Shown piece by piece: positions 62,155 through 64,000 of a DNA stretch of 64,000 bases. The DNA is taken from the NCBI GenBank assembly GCA_963674545.2, contig CAXXFB010000001.1, positions 2,790,001-2,854,000 on the forward strand, in the 5' to 3' direction. Source of the stretch: JABGQS01 sp963674545 (GTDB taxonomy: Bacteria; Bacillota; Clostridia; Christensenellales; SZUA-584). Every line of letters starts with the position of its first letter. The first letter of the stretch is position 1. Made by a program: the position numbers and the translations under genes. The notes under the pieces were generated by a model. That model was given only the letters and a program-made list of their open reading frames with translations, was not told the origin of the DNA and did no database searches.

Positions 62155-62925
62155 ATGCCAAAGCATATAGCATCAATATCAATTGTTACTTACAACAGCG
62201 AAGAGTACATAGGCAATTTGCTGGATTCTTTGCATGTACACCTTCCTGATATTTGTTTGCCGATATACGTTGTGGACAATGCTTCAACAGACAATACTTT
62301 AAAAATCTTAGAAAGCAATAAATATAATATAAAAGTGATTTCGAATGTACACAATTTGGGATTTGGTGCAGGACATAATAAAGCAATCAGCCAAATCGAT
62401 TCTAAATATCATTTTTTAATCAATCCCGACATTGTTATCGACTCGGATGTAATCAGTAAAATGATCGAGTATTTTGACAAAAATGAAAATGTCGGTATAT
62501 TAGTTCCAAAAGTCCTTAATCCAGACGGAACGGTGCAGGTTCTGCCGAAAAGAGACCCAAAGATAATATCACTTATTTCGAGAAGAATAAATATTAAACC
62601 GCTTCGTAAATATAGAGAAGAATACGAGATGCTCGAATTTGATGAAAACAGCTCGTTCGATATTGAATTTGCGTCCGGTTGCTTTATGGGTATCAGAACA
62701 GACCTATTAAAAGAAGCGGGCGGGTTTGATGAAAGATATTTTTTATATTTCGAAGACGCAGATCTGTCAAGGAGAATAAGAGCGCATTCGAGTGTGCGAT
62801 ATAACCCGAATCTCTTCGTTTATCACTATTGGCAGCGTGCGGGGGCAAAAAGTTTAAAATACTTTATAATACAAATAATTTCAATGTTAAAATATTCATT
62901 GAAATGGAAAAATGACAAGATATGA
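62155..62925 (+). CDS. Family 2 glycosyltransferase, 256 aa
   Basis: Rhamnosyltransferase-like GT2. SISIVTYNSEEYIGNLLDSL, VVDNASTDNTL, NLGFGAGHNKAIS, FLINPDI (metal-binding segment) and RYFLYFEDADLSRRIR match the WbbL-type group that adds rhamnose. Single domain, cytoplasmic face of the membrane. Overlaps the next gene by 4 bases. Confidence 0.9.
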   Translation: MPKHIASISIVTYNSEEYIGNLLDSLHVHLPDICLPIYVVDNASTDNTLKILESNKYNIKVISNVHNLGFGAGHNKAISQIDSKYHFLINPDIVIDSDVISKMIEYFDKNENVGILVPKVLNPDGTVQVLPKRDPKIISLISRRINIKPLRKYREEYEMLEFDENSSFDIEFASGCFMGIRTDLLKEAGGFDERYFLYFEDADLSRRIRAHSSVRYNPNLFVYHYWQRAGAKSLKYFIIQIISMLKYSLKWKNDKI

Positions 62926-63884
62926 GCGAAACTTTAAGAAAGCAAAAGGCTTCTGTAACCATACTGCTTGCAACTTATAACGGTGAAAAATATCTAGCAG
63001 ATCAGCTGGAATCGATTATTGATCAAACGTATAAGAATTGGAGGTTACTGATATCAGACGACAATTCGAAAGACAAGACGCTCAAAATACTAAAGTTGTA
63101 CCAAAGAAAACATACTGATAAGATTGAAATCTTGGAAAGCCCCGTATCATTCGGCTCTGCCAAAGACAACTTTTTTTATCTTATCAACAATGCAGATTCG
63201 GACTATGTAATGCTATGCGATCAAGATGATGTCTGGCTGCCAAATAAAATAGAAATTACTTTAAAACGAATGAAGCAGCTTGAATCATCTTCGAATGCCG
63301 ATTGCCCGGTTTTAGTGTTTACAGATCTTTTAGTAGTGGACGAGAGCCAAGAACTAAGAGCAAGCTCGTTTATGAAATACTCAGACCTTTGCGGAAAAAG
63401 AACGGGACTGAATAATCTGCTCATTCAAAATATAGCAACTGGGTGTACAATTATGATTAATAAAAGTTTACTAATGCTTTCTAAAGAATATTTTAACAGT
63501 GAAATGATACTAATGCACGACTGGTGGCTTTCACTGACTGCTTCAGCATTCGGTAAACTGGAGTATATTGAGGAAGCTACAATAAAATACAGACAGCACG
63601 AGAACAACACACTGGGCGCAAAAAATACACGCAGCATCCGTTACCTGCTTAAAAAAGCTTTTAGCGGCAAAGATATTAAATTATCTATAAAACGCACGAC
63701 GCTGCAAGCTGCTCAGTTTCTTGCTGCCTACGGAGACAGCCTTAATACCGAAAACCGAAAACTTGTCAGAGGATACGCAGCACTGTATAATAGCGGCAAG
63801 TTCAAACGTCTTTGTTTTATGATAAAGAATAAAGTATTCAAATACGGCGTGAGCAGAAAGATAGCGCAAATAATTTGGGGCTAG
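62922..63884 (+). CDS. Family 2 glycosyltransferase, 320 aa
   Basis: VTILLATYNGEKYLADQLESIIDQTYKNW, DDNSKDKT, VMLCDQDDVWLP (DxD motif) and MLMHDWWLSLTAS-like HDWWL are all present, typical of the rhamnosyltransferase group. Last complete gene of the window; part of the same operon. Confidence 0.9.
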   Translation: MSETLRKQKASVTILLATYNGEKYLADQLESIIDQTYKNWRLLISDDNSKDKTLKILKLYQRKHTDKIEILESPVSFGSAKDNFFYLINNADSDYVMLCDQDDVWLPNKIEITLKRMKQLESSSNADCPVLVFTDLLVVDESQELRASSFMKYSDLCGKRTGLNNLLIQNIATGCTIMINKSLLMLSKEYFNSEMILMHDWWLSLTASAFGKLEYIEEATIKYRQHENNTLGAKNTRSIRYLLKKAFSGKDIKLSIKRTTLQAAQFLAAYGDSLNTENRKLVRGYAALYNSGKFKRLCFMIKNKVFKYGVSRKIAQIIWG

Positions 63885-63893
63885 GTAATTCTA

Positions 63894-64000
63894 ATGAATC
63901 TACTTATATTAAGGGAAACTACTGAAACCTTCCAAAAGAAAAAAGCTGCAGCTATTATGAATATTGTATCTTATTTCGCTTTCTGTTTAATAATTATAGA
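63894..64000 (+). CDS. N-terminal fragment of a membrane protein, off the right edge
   Basis: ATG at 63894 reads MNLLILRETTETFQKKKAAA followed by MNIVSYFAFCLIII and no stop by 64000. A hydrophobic segment is starting, as in polysaccharide polymerases, flippases or ABC exporter permeases. The family cannot be decided from this piece. Confidence 0.5.
   Translation, partial: MNLLILRETTETFQKKKAAAIMNIVSYFAFCLIII

Noticed and set aside
56000..64000. Right attachment site of the ssrA island
   Set aside because: I looked for another copy of the tmRNA 3' end and found none in the window.

Overview
This window looks like chromosome from a low-to-mid GC Bacillota, most likely a gut-type Clostridia (a Christensenella-like lineage is my best guess). 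The reasons are the tmk-holB-ricT and secG-rnr-smpB-ssrA orders, SpoIID, dockerin and cohesin modules, small lipoproteins, strong AGGAGG-type ribosome sites, frequent TTG/GTG starts and Clostridia-type families (DUF3842, DUF5050-like). No gene here fixes the species.

Bases 1 to about 41,630 are mostly ordinary chromosome. In order they hold speA (off the left edge, with an apparent frameshift); a small zinc ribbon; a xylose-isomerase-like enzyme; a ZIP metal transporter; a MerR / aldo-keto reductase / flavodoxin redox locus with a textbook 19-bp-spacer MerR promoter and a frameshifted reductase; a two-gene surface locus pairing a SpoIID-dockerin protein with a membrane-anchored cohesin protein; tRNA-Gly(CCC) beside a large inverted repeat; a paired crcB fluoride channel with DUF190; mtlD, a ferredoxin, an ornithine-cyclodeaminase-like enzyme, a lipoprotein, fructose-bisphosphate aldolase and an L,D-transpeptidase; mnmA with GNAT and Nudix genes; a large ABC-2 exporter locus with two tandem pairs of permeases, one ATPase and a QPYQG-repeat membrane protein; then an amino acid decarboxylase, tmk, holB, ricT, secG, rnr, smpB and ssrA (tmRNA).

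From the 3' end of ssrA the character changes. A tyrosine integrase sits about 1 kb downstream of the tmRNA, preceded by 11-bp direct repeats and a HEPN-motif protein, and followed by a RES-domain protein, a HigBA-type toxin-antitoxin pair, a broken HicB gene, an IS256 remnant, a complete IS21 element, the tail of an aldolase, a small catabolic operon (Ldh-family dehydrogenase, amidohydrolase, signal-less sugar-binding protein), an IS3 element and a tandem array of TIR-transmembrane-LRR proteins. This is an accessory island entered at ssrA and reworked by insertion sequences. No distal attachment site was found in the window.

From 56,065 to the right edge is a cell-surface polysaccharide locus: a SAF-type oxidoreductase, glycosyltransferases (one split by an in-frame TAG), the complete dTDP-L-rhamnose pathway (rfbD, rfbA, rfbC, rfbB) and the start of a membrane protein.

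The most unusual content is the TIR-TM-LRR array, which looks like a Toll-like receptor turned end for end; one intact copy keeps the expected TIR catalytic Glu and the other has Ser there. Next come the non-cellulosomal cohesin/dockerin pair and the doubled ABC-2 exporter. Several genes are broken by one-base or one-codon lesions (speA, the aldo-keto reductase, hicB, the IS256 transposase, a GT2 glycosyltransferase). These are either real decay or assembly errors, and raw reads would tell.
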